DNA from: Fragilariopsis cylindrus CCMP1102
Taxonomy: Eukaryota > Bacillariophyta > Bacillariophyceae > Bacillariales > Bacillariaceae
NCBI GenBank assembly: GCA_900095095.1
Contig: FMBT01000319.1
Coordinates: 62,001-126,000 of the forward strand
Direction of reading: 5' to 3'
Length of the DNA stretch: 64,000 nucleotides
Positions 11,577 to 23,580 of the stretch are shown piece after piece (the first letter of the stretch is position 1; every line of letters begins with the position of its first letter). The notes under the pieces are model-generated. The model searched no databases, was not told the origin of the DNA, and saw only the letters and a list, made by a program, of their open reading frames with translations. The position numbers and the translations under genes are program-made.

Positions 11577-12468
11577 TTTTCGTCCTTTCTTGTTCTACAA
11601 CTTCAATTCGTAGGTCAGAAAATTACAACGAATTTATTCAACGGATACCAGGTTTTTTTCTTATTACTAACGGTACGGCTAGTAGAAGCAGTAATAAACG
11701 TGCAGCTTGTATTGAAGAAGTCAAGGAAAAAAGAAGAGAATGATGACTAATAAATTAATCTGTAGAAAGAATGTAACGATAACTTAGTGATCTGTATGTT
11801 ACAGTAAAGCGCGCCAAAAACGGAGTTAATTTACTTTGAACAGTAAATACAGTAAGTTAGGCAGTACAAGTGAAAGCAAAGTGATGTTTTCGTTTTTGAA
11901 ACGACTGACTCGAAGAAGCACAGCGCGAAATTTTGGGGGATTGGGGAATTGTCAGCTGATGCTTACTTCTTTAGAACTTACGACGATACTGTACTCGACT
12001 TGAGGCAAGGTAGTTAGTAATTATTTTTTTCCGCATATTTTTGATGAGAATTCTCGAGTGTAAGAAATTCATAGTATAATTGCAACTACTGTACTGTATA
12101 CACTAATTAAATTAAGTGTTGTCAAACTACTAGCAGCTACTAGACTACTAGAATCTTTGATTAGGCACGGGCATTATAGTACGTGTCTTTGAGTAGAGTA
12201 TAGATAGTTAGTTTTGGTTTTAGTGAAAGGACGAGATGACAAAAAATAATAGGCAAAGCAATCTACTCGGCACTATTAGCTAGAAAGTTATTATTCAATG
12301 AAGTGATAATGTATGCAATGGTATAGCCGTTCTTTATATTCCATGCATAGTATGGAGAGAAGAGAACCAGAGCTATATACTGAAAAACAACTGAACAACA
12401 ATTATATCATATTAGGGGTTAGGTTTCATTATATATAAGTAGTGAATGTACGAGACATCGCTTTCTTA
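11577..12468. other. Spacer with promoter of the Cys-rich gene
   Basis: AT-rich sequence between the Cys-rich gene start and the Arf-GAP gene end. No coding sequence is supported. It contains one copy of a recurrent TACAAGTGAAA word (11865-11875). Confidence 0.5.
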
Positions 12469-12952
12469 TCAACGAAAAGCATTCATACCACCTAGCGAAG
12501 AAAAGGCGTCGTTTTTTGCATTCTGCTGCTGAGAGCTGCCACCCATAGGGACTCCAAATCCACCATCGTCACTCATTTGTCTTGCAGTCGTATTTCCTAT
12601 ACTCATATTCTGCATGCCGTGCATAGCAGAATTCATACTGTTGTTGTTGTTATTATTATTATTGTTATTCATAGATCCGGCCATAGAATTGTTCATTCCA
12701 TTATTGGGAACATTGAACATATCAATACCACCTGCATGATTTGGTGTTTGCTGCTGCATCAACATTGGGTTCGTCGTCATCATTTGTTGGTTCCCATTCG
12801 CCATCATGTTATTGTTTTGCATCATCATCATCATGTGTTGCTGTTGCTGTTGCATTGTATTTGTTTGATTGTTGTAAGTCATCATGTTTGATCGCTGCTG
12901 GGGTTGATTTTGTTGCTGAGATACCATTCCATTCATCATCATCATGTTGTTG

Positions 12953-12985
<33 letters not shown>

Positions 12986-14177
12986 GCAGCAACACCCCCT
13001 GGTACCATGTGATTCATGGCTTGCATACCGAATCTAGATTGCTGTTGATTTTGCTGTTGCTTTGATGGGTCAAATAATGCCATGATATCGTCATTAGACG
13101 CAGATGCTTTGGTCGTTGGAGTTGAATTATTCATTAATTCCTGCGCAAGGGACAAAGATGTAGTCGACGGTGGTGCAGTTCTAGGAGAAGGAGGAATACC
13201 GCTGTTTTGTACTCCGTTTGGAAAGAATAGATTGGTTTGAGTTGATGGGGCAGTAGCTGGTGGTAAGAATGGATCATTGACCGCAGCAACACTTGGTGTT
13301 GGTGCGGGTGAAGCATTTGTTTCTGCTCCAAAGTCTAATAGATCAAACTCGACTGGGGCCGAAACTGGGGCTTTTGCAACTCTCGCAGGGGGAGCTTGAG
13401 CAGCTATCGTACTTGACTTGGTGGTTGTTTTCATACGAGCCTGCCGACTTGCAATTCTTTGCCTTGCGATGTCTGATGGTGCACCAGGACGAGACTTACT
13501 ACCGCCATTACCATCATCGGGCATTTTACCTTGACCATCATGAGATGCCGTGGAACGGGCATCGATTGAAAATCCAGCCGGATCATAAAACTTTCGACGT
13601 TCATACTTATCTCGAACGTAGCGTTCACGAGTTGGACCATCCGCGAGGTTTGTTGGTTTTTTCCTTCCCGACTGTGCTAGTCGGGCTTCGAAAATTGCAT
13701 TTACCTTTGCATTGCCGCCATTTTCCATAGCGCGAACCTCCCATTCTTTCCCTGGAGAAGAAAGACAATAATTTTTGAGTTAGTAATAAACTAGACGAGC
13801 CAATAATATTTAGTAATTTATTAATTTTCTTTCTTTCTTAAATTCGCAGACCGCGAAAGTTGGCAGCAAGAAAAATTCCACTCGAAAACACATACATACA
13901 GGAAGTCAATAGTAGCCCTACGAGCATTGTGTGTCTTACATGAGTCTAGATTTACGCTTCTAACAAATGATATATGAACTCCTAGGCGGCGGTGCGAACC
14001 AGAACATTCTAAGCAACAGAAGGAACCAATTTTTTCCGTTCCGGGTGGAGAATCGGAAGGAGGGACAATCAGGGACGCCCAGGTCGGTCGCTTTTCTGGA
14101 CAATCGGAACAAACTTGGTTTGAGGGCTGTTGCATCAACGCCTTGAGTCGCTTTTTCAGTACCTTTTGGTCTGCCAT
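12469..14177 (-). CDS. Arf-GAP zinc-finger protein (SMAP/AGD5-like)
   Basis: This protein activates GTP hydrolysis on Arf GTPases in vesicle traffic. Exon 1 is 14177-13940 and exon 2 is 13751-12469, giving 506 residues. The join restores VNLDSWKEWEVRAMENGGN, a hallmark of the family, which proves the splice. The zinc finger near residues 23-58 is CSDC...CLEC followed by SGSHRRLGVHIS, so the arginine finger (CX4R) is present. The spacing between the two Cys pairs is 28 residues instead of the usual 16, because of an inserted VPPSDSPPGTEKI-like loop. The C-terminal half is Gln/Asn/Met-rich with poly-Asn runs coded by ATT/GTT-type triplets on the plus strand, typical of endocytic adaptor tails. 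It ends GGMNAFR. The family call is secure. The specific Arf partner is unknown. Confidence 0.93.
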
Positions 14178-16053
14178 TTTTCAATTGAGAGCTATATCTG
14201 ATTATCTCTTGCAAATTGAATATTTAGTTGATGCATGTATTGTTTTGATAGTCTTTCGAAGAGTCTACTAGTCAACGAACGAATCTCGAATTCTCAACGC
14301 TCAAGTAGTTAGTAATGTCAACACTTTTAAAACTTGTAAAATTACGACAATACAACAATAAAACTTAATGTCGTGACGGAAAAGTCATTTAACGTTACCG
14401 TTCTCGCTGTTTTTTATTATTTGTACTGTCGTAGCTAGACTAGTGTAGCTACTGTAGTGTACTTCTAGTAGCTAATGTGTAGCTAGTGTAGCTAGTATCA
14501 ACGTACTAGCTAGTAGCCTAGGTAGTACATACACTATACACCACACAAAATTCCGGTATGTACTGTGGAATAACAAGACTAGACTATTACAGTAAAGTTT
14601 GTGTTTGTAACAGCCTATAATTACAGGAAGGAGGACTATACTGGGACCTGGATATCCAGTCAAGAAAGGTTTGCTCTATTACTAAAGGTAGTAATATTAT
14701 CACAACTTTAGTATCACTTTAACTATCAATATCCTCACTCTATCCTTTATTAATCTAGTTTGTTGTTGTGTAGCTCCCTAGCGCGTAGCATAATTTTAAA
14801 GTTGGCTATAAACTAATGACATTGAATGGAGATTACTGAAGCTTTTATAGGAAAAATGGAAAGGTAACTGTCTGCTAAAAAAAATTACTACATTAGTACA
14901 AATAATGACCAAACAAAAGATTGTTACAGGTAACAAAAAGTGTCCAAAGTTTTGCTTACATAGCACCAACAAAACGTTAAGGTAAAGGTGTAAGTCTACA
15001 CTTTTTGAGACCTTTGGATCTGCAAGTGAAATTAATTTGGAAGAAAGCTGAGAAAAATTAATCCTGCCAAGATTCCATCCTGATTGCTTCCTTGGCATCT
15101 AGCTATAAATAAAATGAATGGGGGTATCTGTCAGGTATACCTCCTTGTATTATCTCATATAATTTATTGTATCGTGCATTCATTCATGGATGATTGAGTC
15201 CTAGTACAAGTGAAATCCCGGTACAAGTGAAACCCACTAGTACTGCTTTACAACCACTCCAACTACTACTACACTATCATGCTGTTGCGATATCACTGGA
15301 CTCTATTATTCTGTCTCTCAAGTTCAATTCTAGCTAGTACTCATAATTTCTACTCTAGTCTATTCTTTTTTGACTACTTACTGCTTGTAACACTCTACTA
15401 TTCCAAGCAAAACTTTTATATTCTTTGGTACAGAGATGATGATACGATAATGTTTTTTTCAATGTATTTCTCTTGTATCAATTTTGAAGGTGAAAATGGT
15501 GCTCCAGCTAAGATCATCATTATGGTGGGTACAATACCAGTTTCTTCGCTATATCGAAAGTGTAGAATGGATTCAGACTACGCATGATTTGATATTCAGA
15601 AGAATATTATTTGGTAAGGTTAATCAGTTTGTTTTGCGCTGGTATGAATTCAAGCTAATCCAAACCAACCGACAGGAATAGTTACAAGTAATAGCCGTTT
15701 GCCCTGGACGATAATAATAATATGGGACTGCCAGGGTGATTGCTTAGAAATTATAGGGGAGAAACTTAATTGACCCAGCGGTGATATGATTTCGATCTAA
15801 TGCTTCTAAAAGTTTTGTATTAATAAATTAATTTACACTGAATGTCAGTTTTTTGAGAACTCTCTGGATGGAGTGGTGATTTCACTGATTCGCGAGGATG
15901 CTACTTCGTGCAGATATTTAGTACAAGAAATGAATACAAAAGTGACTTATAGCTCGTGACTTTTTCGATTGATTTACATTTCCGTTTTTCCATAGATTGA
16001 ATACATGTGCATGTACACTCATTTTATTTTTCATCACCAATTAAACCCGATTA
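14178..16053. other. 1.9 kb spacer, CTAG-rich, no gene seen
   Basis: This spacer is AT-rich. A CTAG/AGCTAGT-rich stretch lies at about 14430-14530, and two TACAAGTGAAA words lie at 15205-15215 and 15222-15232. Open frames at 14796-15098 and 15279-15587 are hydrophobic but show no start context, homology or domain, and are not called. Confidence 0.5.
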
Positions 16054-16566
16054 TTATTCTGTCTCTTCTTGCTCCGGTTCCCTTCCTATCATCTTAGCGA
16101 CTACTGGTGTTAATATCACAGTCGGTGGAAACCTAATAGGACTTGCGGCCTTGTGGGCAGCATATGCAATCGCCACTGTTCCTGCCTTATCTGCCGCTCC
16201 AGAGTTTTCAATACCAACCTTCGCCAAAAGAGAACCGACATCGACACCATTATCTACCAAGACATAACACAGAGTAAAACTAACAATGGCGAGGGGAATA
16301 GAAGTTGCCAAGTAGGCGATACCATACTTCTTCAGTAATGATTTAGCTGATTCTCCGTCTCCTTCCTTTGCAGCCTGCGCAAGGCCCAATTCCAATCCGT
16401 ATTTTTCAGTAGTTTTTTCTACCGATTCGTTTTCATCTGAGATAGCCTCGCATGAAAGCGTTCTCATCCGATTAGTTCTGGACAGAAAAGAATTCTGAAA
16501 CGAATCAACTAATCCAAAGACTACAAAGCCATAAAATATGGCAATTAGCACTGAGCGGTGCATCAT
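16054..16566 (-). CDS. DUF1279 (FAM210-like) organelle membrane protein
   Basis: This is a single-exon protein of 170 residues. Residues ~80-165 match the DUF1279/FAM210 domain: LLKKYGIAYLATSIPLAIVSFTLCYVLVDNGVDV, then a linker, then AGTVAIAYAAHKAASPIRFPPTVILTPVVAKMIG. FAM210 proteins sit in mitochondrial inner membranes in animals, and plant or algal members are often plastid proteins. Here the N-terminus is a hydrophobic leader (LIAIFYGFVVFGLVDS) directly followed by Phe-Gln. That resembles the diatom signal-peptide plus transit-peptide junction, where Phe at +1 is needed for plastid import. Plastid location is therefore inferred. Downstream molecular function is unknown for the family in algae. 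Confidence 0.82.
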   Translation of the reverse strand: MMHRSVLIAIFYGFVVFGLVDSFQNSFLSRTNRMRTLSCEAISDENESVEKTTEKYGLELGLAQAAKEGDGESAKSLLKKYGIAYLATSIPLAIVSFTLCYVLVDNGVDVGSLLAKVGIENSGAADKAGTVAIAYAAHKAASPIRFPPTVILTPVVAKMIGREPEQEETE

Positions 16567-17930
16567 GATGTGTCGGTTGTAAGTTGTTGTTGTTGTGTCG
16601 TCGTCGTTTCCTTCTTCGTGAGCGTGGATGTGCGGCTGAAAGAATACGCCTATGCCTTCTCTCCTCCGAAGCAGCTTCTGGGTGGTATTGTATATATATA
16701 TATATATTAGCTACGTTTCTCGTTGATTCATAATATTATGATTGTTTGTTCTGTCGCCATTTAATCAAACGATGTCACTGTTGGCGTCAACACACCGCAA
16801 GTTGAATCTTGACTGAGGATAGATGTGGATCCTACAATTGCGAGTCCCGTTGAAAATATGGGTGTGTAGACGGTCAGTCATATTCTCTGAATAAAAAAAA
16901 GGGGGGCAAAACTAACTCAGGGGTTATAAAAAAAGGGGTACGACACGGAGTCTGTTCTTCTTCCGCGCGTGCTTAAAATCATAGCAAATTCGAAAAATAT
17001 TTTTAAATTCAAATCTGTCCCTCACCCCTTTTCTTTTAATTTTTTTCCACTAGATACGTAAACTATTAGTATATTTGATGGTGTGTAACACATAAAGTAT
17101 CAGTTCAAATAAGATAAAATAAGATATATTAGAAATTTGAGCCAGCGTTTCCGCCAGCTAAACTTAAATGTAGTTTTTGTGGTGAACAAGGCAAGAAACA
17201 TACCCTTTGTTGATGTTGGGACCCCATCTAACACTCTAGGGACAAATATAACTAGACTATTCAGTAACACAATACTAAGAGACAACACATTGTCATTAGT
17301 TTAGCTATAAATCTAGCATTCAATGAGTATAGTAAACCTCATCTCTTCTTTTGCACCTCCCACAATATGCTTGGATATAACTATGTATTCATTGAAGTAA
17401 ATCAGACAAAATTATAAGCATTCATTATCAATTATTGATTCATCCATATAATAATTGTTTATTACAGCTGGTCCGTATTGTTACTTGCACAATATTAGAG
17501 ATAAAGATATGGTTGTATACAGTTTCACTCTAATATTTCGTATGTTTATTGTATATTAATTAAAGTGATAGTCAATATAGTGAAAGTGCTTGAATTCAAT
17601 AGTGTGAAGGTACTTGTATTGTCACATTGAAGTGTGCTATGCAAGGGAAATTCAGACTGAAAGTAAGTAACGAAGATCACGTTTTAGCATCTTTTATGTC
17701 TATATCCCCACACATCCTTCTCCCAAGCAAAGAAAAGGAAAGAAAAGTAAAATATCTGTTCATTTCTCAAGTCTTTTCAAACATCTCGCGTATATTGTAG
17801 AATAACAAATGGCACCGATATGTAGATGTAACGAGATTATAATGAGAGACGATCATCTCTGGGATTTTCTTCCGATCCTCGTTCATATTATGATAACAAA
17901 GGAGTCTATTATTTTTACAACTCGTCTTGT
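16567..17930. other. 1.4 kb spacer
   Basis: This spacer holds the promoter side of the DUF1279 gene and the 3' flank of DPM3. A (TA)n tract at about 16690-16709 sits ~125 bases upstream of the DUF1279 start and could serve as a TATA region, although a simple microsatellite is equally likely. A frame at 17100-17288 is not supported as a gene. Confidence 0.5.
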
Positions 17931-18218
17931 TTAATTATTCTTCGATATAATACCTCTTTTCTTCATTTCTGCTTTCGCTTCAATGACCTGTCGGTCGATT
18001 TCGGCAGCAGCTTCCGGCGTATCCTTAAAACTGATCAAGCCGATGGCTATAGATCCCACAGCATATATACCAAGTACGATAATCGACCAAATTGGAGCGT
18101 ACAATAGTAGTGGGTTAATTTCTTTTTCTCCCGTATCGGAACTCTTTATCAGCGCAAACCAGATCGAAATAAATAAAACACCTATTCCGGAGAAAATTTG
18201 GTATCGGAGCAATTCCAT
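17931..18218 (-). CDS. DPM3: Dolichol-phosphate mannosyltransferase subunit 3
   Basis: DPM3 is the small ER membrane subunit that anchors and stabilises the catalytic DPM1, which makes dolichol-P-mannose for N-glycans, GPI anchors and C-/O-mannosylation. The protein is 95 residues (human DPM3 is 92), has two N-terminal membrane spans (IFSGIGVLFISIWFALI and LLYAPIWSIIVLGIYAVGSIAIGLI), and ends in the family's soluble helix TPEAAAEIDRQVIEAKAEMKKRGI. That helix matches the AAxELxxQIxEARADLxxRG pattern of DPM3. The gene is intronless with an ATG at 18218. The hydrophobicity profile, length and tail motif all agree. Confidence 0.9.
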   Translation of the reverse strand: MELLRYQIFSGIGVLFISIWFALIKSSDTGEKEINPLLLYAPIWSIIVLGIYAVGSIAIGLISFKDTPEAAAEIDRQVIEAKAEMKKRGIISKNN

Positions 18219-18863
18219 TTCTTATAATTTCGATGAGAGTAGATAGATTGAGTACACTGTACTGTTTGATAGCCTATCTCTTTGCGTTAAGGAGAAGGAT
18301 AAGATCATACAATGCGAAAAATAAATAACAGAGAGGTAAATTATGAAAGATGATTCTTCAAATGTCTTGTCTTGCATTCTGTTTATTGTTGATTGATGCG
18401 AATGCCTGGAACAATGGTGGAAAAATCTAAAATAATGAGGGCATATTTAAAATATTGATATATATTGATCGGATTACGTTAATAAAGAAGTGGTCAGTAT
18501 CAGTATGGCTTTGATATTGTATCGAATACAGCGCGTGGGTTAAAAAAACCTTTACCTGTTACCTCGTTGTCGTCACAGGCAAGTAAAAAAGTGCAACTAA
18601 ATAAGGAAAGAAAAAAACACTCCCAGCTTTAATTTTTTGTTTGTTATTGCACATCCTTGACACATGTGCAGGCTAGTATCTGGCAACTAACACTAAACAT
18701 TAAATGACAACCATTACTTTCAACTTGTACAAATACATTCAACATACTCGAATACCGGTACGCATATTTTAATCGAAGGATACAATTCATCTTCTACAAA
18801 ATCACATAAACTTTTTTATTCTCTTCAGGGAAGGATTAATCGATTCATTACTTAGACAGAAAT
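18219..18863. promoter_or_regulatory. Divergent intergenic region DPM3 / PP2C
   Basis: 645 bases between two divergent gene starts (DPM3 minus, PP2C plus), so it must contain both promoters. No defined TATA, CRE or other element could be singled out with confidence. Confidence 0.45.
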
Positions 18864-20852
18864 ATGACGATCTCTGATGCCGAAGAAACGGCTACCGATG
18901 ACAACAGCAAGACGGTGATGCTTGAAACTGATCAGAAGGAGAAGGGGAAAACATTTAGAAAACGGCGTTTGAGTCTAACACATTTGCGGCAACTGGACAG
19001 CGATAGCGAGAACGAAGATGAGAACACGAAAAATTCTCTGCTGAACGAAAAGCCCGTGCTTAATTCCGAGGATCAGCAGCAGCAGCAGCACGATGATGAT
19101 GACGATGATGATGACGATGAAGTTGAACTGGCTGACGCCAACGACGAAAAAGCCCATTCATTTCGTAAGCGTCGCCTATCGTTGACATCTCACAATAGCG
19201 AGACTACGTCTTCCGTTGCCTCAGCGAATGACGAACAACAAGATTCATCACCAAGCAATTTCAAGCGACGTCGTAAGGCTTCAGACGCATCGGCATCTAG
19301 TCTGGGTTCTACAAACACCGTTAGTAGTGGTAATCTTAAATCGAATACATTACATTCGGCTGAACTTTTGGCACAGCCACCGTCATCACCAACTAGTACC
19401 AATAACTCGGCGACATTACCTAAATTGTATCAACAGGCTGCTCCGCCTCAACAACTCCCATTAATAAATGATGATGAATCCAAACAAGAAACACCAAAAT
19501 GGAAAAAGCGACATATACGACAGCATGCAGACGATGATAGGAGTCTACCCTTCCCACGTGATATCGTAGGGACATATTCATGTCATGGTGTTGAACCAAT
19601 CTACGACAATGGTGATTTTTTTCAACCCTTAGAAGACGAACTAGGTACAGTGAAGCTAACCATGGCCGCCAAGACTAATCAAGACCGAGGTGGAGTAGCA
19701 TTTCCATACGGAAATTCTTCCAGAACGGCTCTTTTCGCTGTATATGATGGTACGTGTATACCAACTCTGCTGATAATGCTTACAATACAATATGACATAT
19801 TAGCTACACTAGCCTAGCTAGATTATTGGTTTGTTTCTGTATTCGAATAATGCTTCTCACTTTTGCCTTGAATCTATTTCTATAAAAGGTCATGGACAAG
19901 GAGGCGAGCTTGTATCTCAGTATTCGTTGCATGAAATACAACGTCTTTTAGAAAAACATCCAAATTTCAACCGGAATATTGAAGAAGCATTTAAAGAAAC
20001 CTTTCTGAGAGTAGATTCTTCATTGAAAGATGAATGCTTGATTGAACCGTTGTATGCTGGAACTACAGCGTGTGTGGCTTTGCTACGTGACAAGAAATTA
20101 GTCGTATCAAACGCTGGAGACTCTCGTGCTGTTTTGGCGCGGAAGAAAAACGAGAATGGGGGAGCTGATGAATATTCTTTTGAAGTCATCGATCTCACAA
20201 ACGATCAAAATCCGGACCTGCCCGCCGAACAGGAACGAATAGAGAGAATGGGAGGATATGTATCACCGCCACCCGAACCTGGTAGGTAGAATTGAAAAAT
20301 GATTATGATCTGCGTCAATACGATTAATTACTTTTGTCTCACACATACCAATTCCATTATATCATTGTTTGTTACCACTACTTCGTTTAGGTTTATCAAG
20401 TCGGTGTGTTACTTTATTATGTCCTGAATAGTGTTCTACGCTGTCTTTTCTTGTTTGTCTTGTCTTGACAGATTATATTCTAATTCTTTCTTCCTTTCTG
20501 TCCCTTTCTATACAGAGTTTGGTTGGACAAGGAATGGTCTCAAATAGGGTTGGCCATGGCTCGCTCCATCGGAGATCACGCTGTGAAGCCTATTGGGGTG
20601 ATCGCAGAACCAGTTGTATCATTTCACGACATTAATGAAAACGATTCCTTCCTAATTTTGGCCACTGATGGTGTTTGGGAATTTATTTCATCTGCTGAAG
20701 CTGTGAAAATAGTGGCTAAGAACTTGCACAAGGGGGCAACCAAGGCCTGTCAAATATTAATCGAAGCCGCTGCGGCAAAGTGGCATGATGAAGAAGGTGA
20801 TTATCGCGATGATATTACAGCTTTGGTTATCCGACTCCAACATTTATGGTAG
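18864..20852 (+). CDS. PP2C-type protein phosphatase (PPM family)
   Basis: This is a metal-dependent Ser/Thr phosphatase of 542 residues with four exons: 18864-19749, 19889-20281, 20391-20403 and 20516-20852. Splicing exon 1 to 2 restores the metal-binding FAVYDGHGQGG motif. The 13-nt third exon supplies Gly-Leu-Ser-Ser-Arg, giving PPPEPGLSSRVWLDKEW, which fits the family. Other PP2C motifs follow in order: GTTACVALL, VSNAGDSRAVL, GLAMARSIGDHAVKPIG, LATDGVWEFIS and YRDDITALVI. The N-terminal ~220 residues are unlike the family: acidic (an Asp run near residues 77-85) and basic patches alternate, with an exact duplicated FRKRRLSLT at residues 31-39 and 100-108. These are classic basophilic kinase sites, which suggests phospho-regulation or nuclear targeting. 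That is inference. Confidence 0.93.
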
Positions 20853-21649
20853 TCGAAATAAATAGAAATAGGACGAATTTGATGTTCTTCGCCAGTCTTG
20901 TTACTTAGAATTTAATTTAAACTACTTGGGAGATATATTAATACATTATATTGAATATGTATATTGCGTTTAAATTTAGTAACGAACTACAGTAGGGAAA
21001 TAGAATAAAATCGAATTGTTTTCATGGACTGAAAGCAACAACCGCTACCACAAACTGAAATGGGGTGCAAGTGTACTTCAAATCAATACTTTGTTCGATT
21101 TGAAGTAGGAAAAGAAGCGCTAGTTGTAAAACTGAACTACGTTCCCGAACTGCATTATCACCGCTATTCAATATTTCTTTTATTTGCAACCTCTCGTCCT
21201 TTCATCGCGCCCGCTTGATCTAGGAGAGAGAAAAACGAGATGCGAAAGTAATGTTAACAACAATAATATCAGATACATTGAAGAAGGAGTTAGCGAAGTA
21301 GGGAATCAAAAAGCGTAAGACGAAAAGCGATGTTTGCACATTGCAGAAATATCAGAGAAAACAGTATCGTCTAAGATTATAATGGGTCCGCCGCCTCTAT
21401 AGTATAGGGAATAGTCTACAATCAATCGTAGTATCATCAAAATAATTATATTTACACATTTCATATTCGTTCTTTCGGGTAAAGCTTGATTGTCCTACAG
21501 CACACTTTTCGCGGAACAATTTTCATGATAATTGTATTTTACAAAAATACGCAGCTTCAAAGATATGGTTAATCGATACATACCGTGCTTGAATCCTCAG
21601 ACATATTGTTTACAAGTCAAAAACTCAACTCATATGCAAAATTAAATGT
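20853..21649. other. Convergent 3' spacer
   Basis: About 800 bases between the converging ends of the PP2C and phosphofructokinase genes. No gene, repeat or RNA structure was recognised. Confidence 0.5.
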
Positions 21650-23580
21650 CTACTCAACTGTGTTCGGTTGGCGAGTCAATGCCAGGATGCGTTCCCAAGT
21701 TCTACCATGAGGATTCATGGATCGAGGCGAAGTGGAAACAAGTTCGGGGATAGGAAGGAAGACCATACGATTATTGCATAAGCCTACAGAGAATCCGGTG
21801 AAGCCTGCCATTGCACCGTGGACAGCATTCTGTCCCAGTTGCATGCAATCTGTAGAGAAAAAAATGATTATAAATATGAGTTATAACACAGGTTTTGTTC
21901 ATACAGTATTACATCCAGCTTTAGGAAATACTTACATAGACTATCTGATGCATTGGCTGGGACTGAGCGAACAGTGTAAGACGGATCAATATACTTTACT
22001 GTTGCTACATTCCCGTGTTCCTTGAAGAATTCTTCGACCTGACTCTTCATGAAATTTCCGATAGGAGGAAGATTCTTGTTTCCGCTTGCATCTGTTTCAG
22101 CCGACACTCCAAGGACGTCTTCTCCAGCTCCTTCAGCGACAACAATCACTGCATATCCTTGATCTTTGACACGTCGCATGATATGAGGAAGGCATCCTTG
22201 TTCTCCTTTCAAAACGATGGGGACCTCCGGCACCAAACATAAGTCGACATCACCGGAGGCCATTGTAGCATGTGCAGCGATGAACCCAGCAGAACGTCCC
22301 ATTAACTTCACTATGCCAACACCATTGGGCATGTTGCAGATAGCCTCCGTCTTAGCAGATCGGATTGCAGCTTGTGCAGCTTCGACGGAACTTTCAAAAC
22401 CAAATGATCGGTCAATATAGTCAACATCGTTATCGATGGTCTTTGGAATACCAGCAACTGCAACATTCAATCCCTAACATTACAAATGATACAATATACG
22501 CGAACAATATTTGTGGTGAGATGGATGCTCCTCCCATTGGAAAGTAATAGGTACTATTCAATACATAAAATAACAATCACCTAAATACTTACCATTTCCA
22601 TACATCCCTCATGGATTCCTGTTTAAAATATCAAAGCAAAAAAAGCTGTAAGAGACTGATTATATTTTTTTGTTAAGTAAAGGCGAGGTAAAATAAAAAG
22701 GGAGGAGGAGGTGTGACTTACGGAATGCGCCGCGATGAGTTCCGTCGCCTCCAATTACAAACAAACAGGTAATTTTCTTTGAAATCAAGAATTGCAATAT
22801 TTTCTCGAGGTCAAACCCTCCTCTGGATGATCCCAAAACTGTTCCACCTTCGTGATGGATATTAGCGACAAGCTCCGGAGTCAAAGGGACTGGTCTGTAA
22901 TGTTCAAAATCCCAGAATCCTCTGAATCCACCCTGAATTCCCCATACTTTACCGCTAATACCGTATGCAGAACAAAGAGTATTAACTATTTCACGAACAA
23001 CATTATTCAATCCAGGGCACAATCCTCCGCAAGTAACGATGGCGGCATTCACATTGACAGGATCAAAATGTAGCTCCCTGCGAGGTCCAGCTCTTACATA
23101 AGCACGAGTATGAGTAGGCTGGTTTGGTTTTCGCACAATTTCACCAAGGACACATTCATGGTTTGTTATAAGCTTGTTGTAGTCGGTTGCTTTGGCCACA
23201 TCCTTATCGATTATGCTACTGGGAGACTCGCTCAATGATGGGAAGAAATACGGATTATTATTGGAGCTGGGGATGTTCTTCATTACATTTTTGACATTAC
23301 TTGGGCTGAATCTTTTTTTGAGATCTTCAATTTCCCATAGATAAACCCTATCAATGGTCAAATCACTGATCAATTGACCATGCGGTTCTCCGGTCAGATC
23401 ACGAGCCGCAATCGTCTTCTCTTTGATTAAAAGTTCGCGCTCATAAGCCTTCTTCTTTTCTAGAAGCACCTTTCTTTCTGATTCCCTGGCAGCAATGTAA
23501 TAGGAAGCAACTGTCGTGATTGAACAAGCAATCATAATAGTGACACCGGTCGGGATACTAGAAGAGTAAGAGTTTGTCAT
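21650..23580 (-). CDS. 6-phosphofructokinase, plant ATP-type, with N-terminal membrane segment
   Basis: This enzyme phosphorylates fructose-6-phosphate to the 1,6-bisphosphate. It has four exons: 23580-22722, 22618-22593 (26 nt), 22473-21936 and 21849-21650, giving 540 residues. Motifs in order are CGGLCPGLNNVVRE, GIQGGFRGF, VLGSSRGG, GGDGTHRGAF, then after splicing GLNVAVAGIPKTIDNDV, SFGFESSVEAAQ, VKLMGRSAGFIA, LVPEVP and SNASDSLYCMQLGQNAVHGAMAG. Glycine in GGDG (rather than Asp) with Lys in PKTIDND is the pattern of plant ATP-dependent PFKs, not of PPi enzymes. Unusually, residues ~12-30 form a hydrophobic helix followed by a charged helical stretch (AARESERKVLLEKKKAYEREL). This suggests membrane anchoring or organelle targeting. 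The catalytic assignment is secure, the location is not. Confidence 0.93.

Noticed and set aside
12577-12986. His/Val/Ser-rich plus-strand frames
   Set aside because: Antisense shadows of the Gln/Asn-rich Arf-GAP tail. Composition mirrors CAA/AAC/ATG triplets of the real gene.
15279-15587. Hydrophobic 102-residue frame
   Set aside because: AT-rich spacer with no domain, no splice logic and no neighbour support. Random Phe/Leu/Tyr-rich translation.
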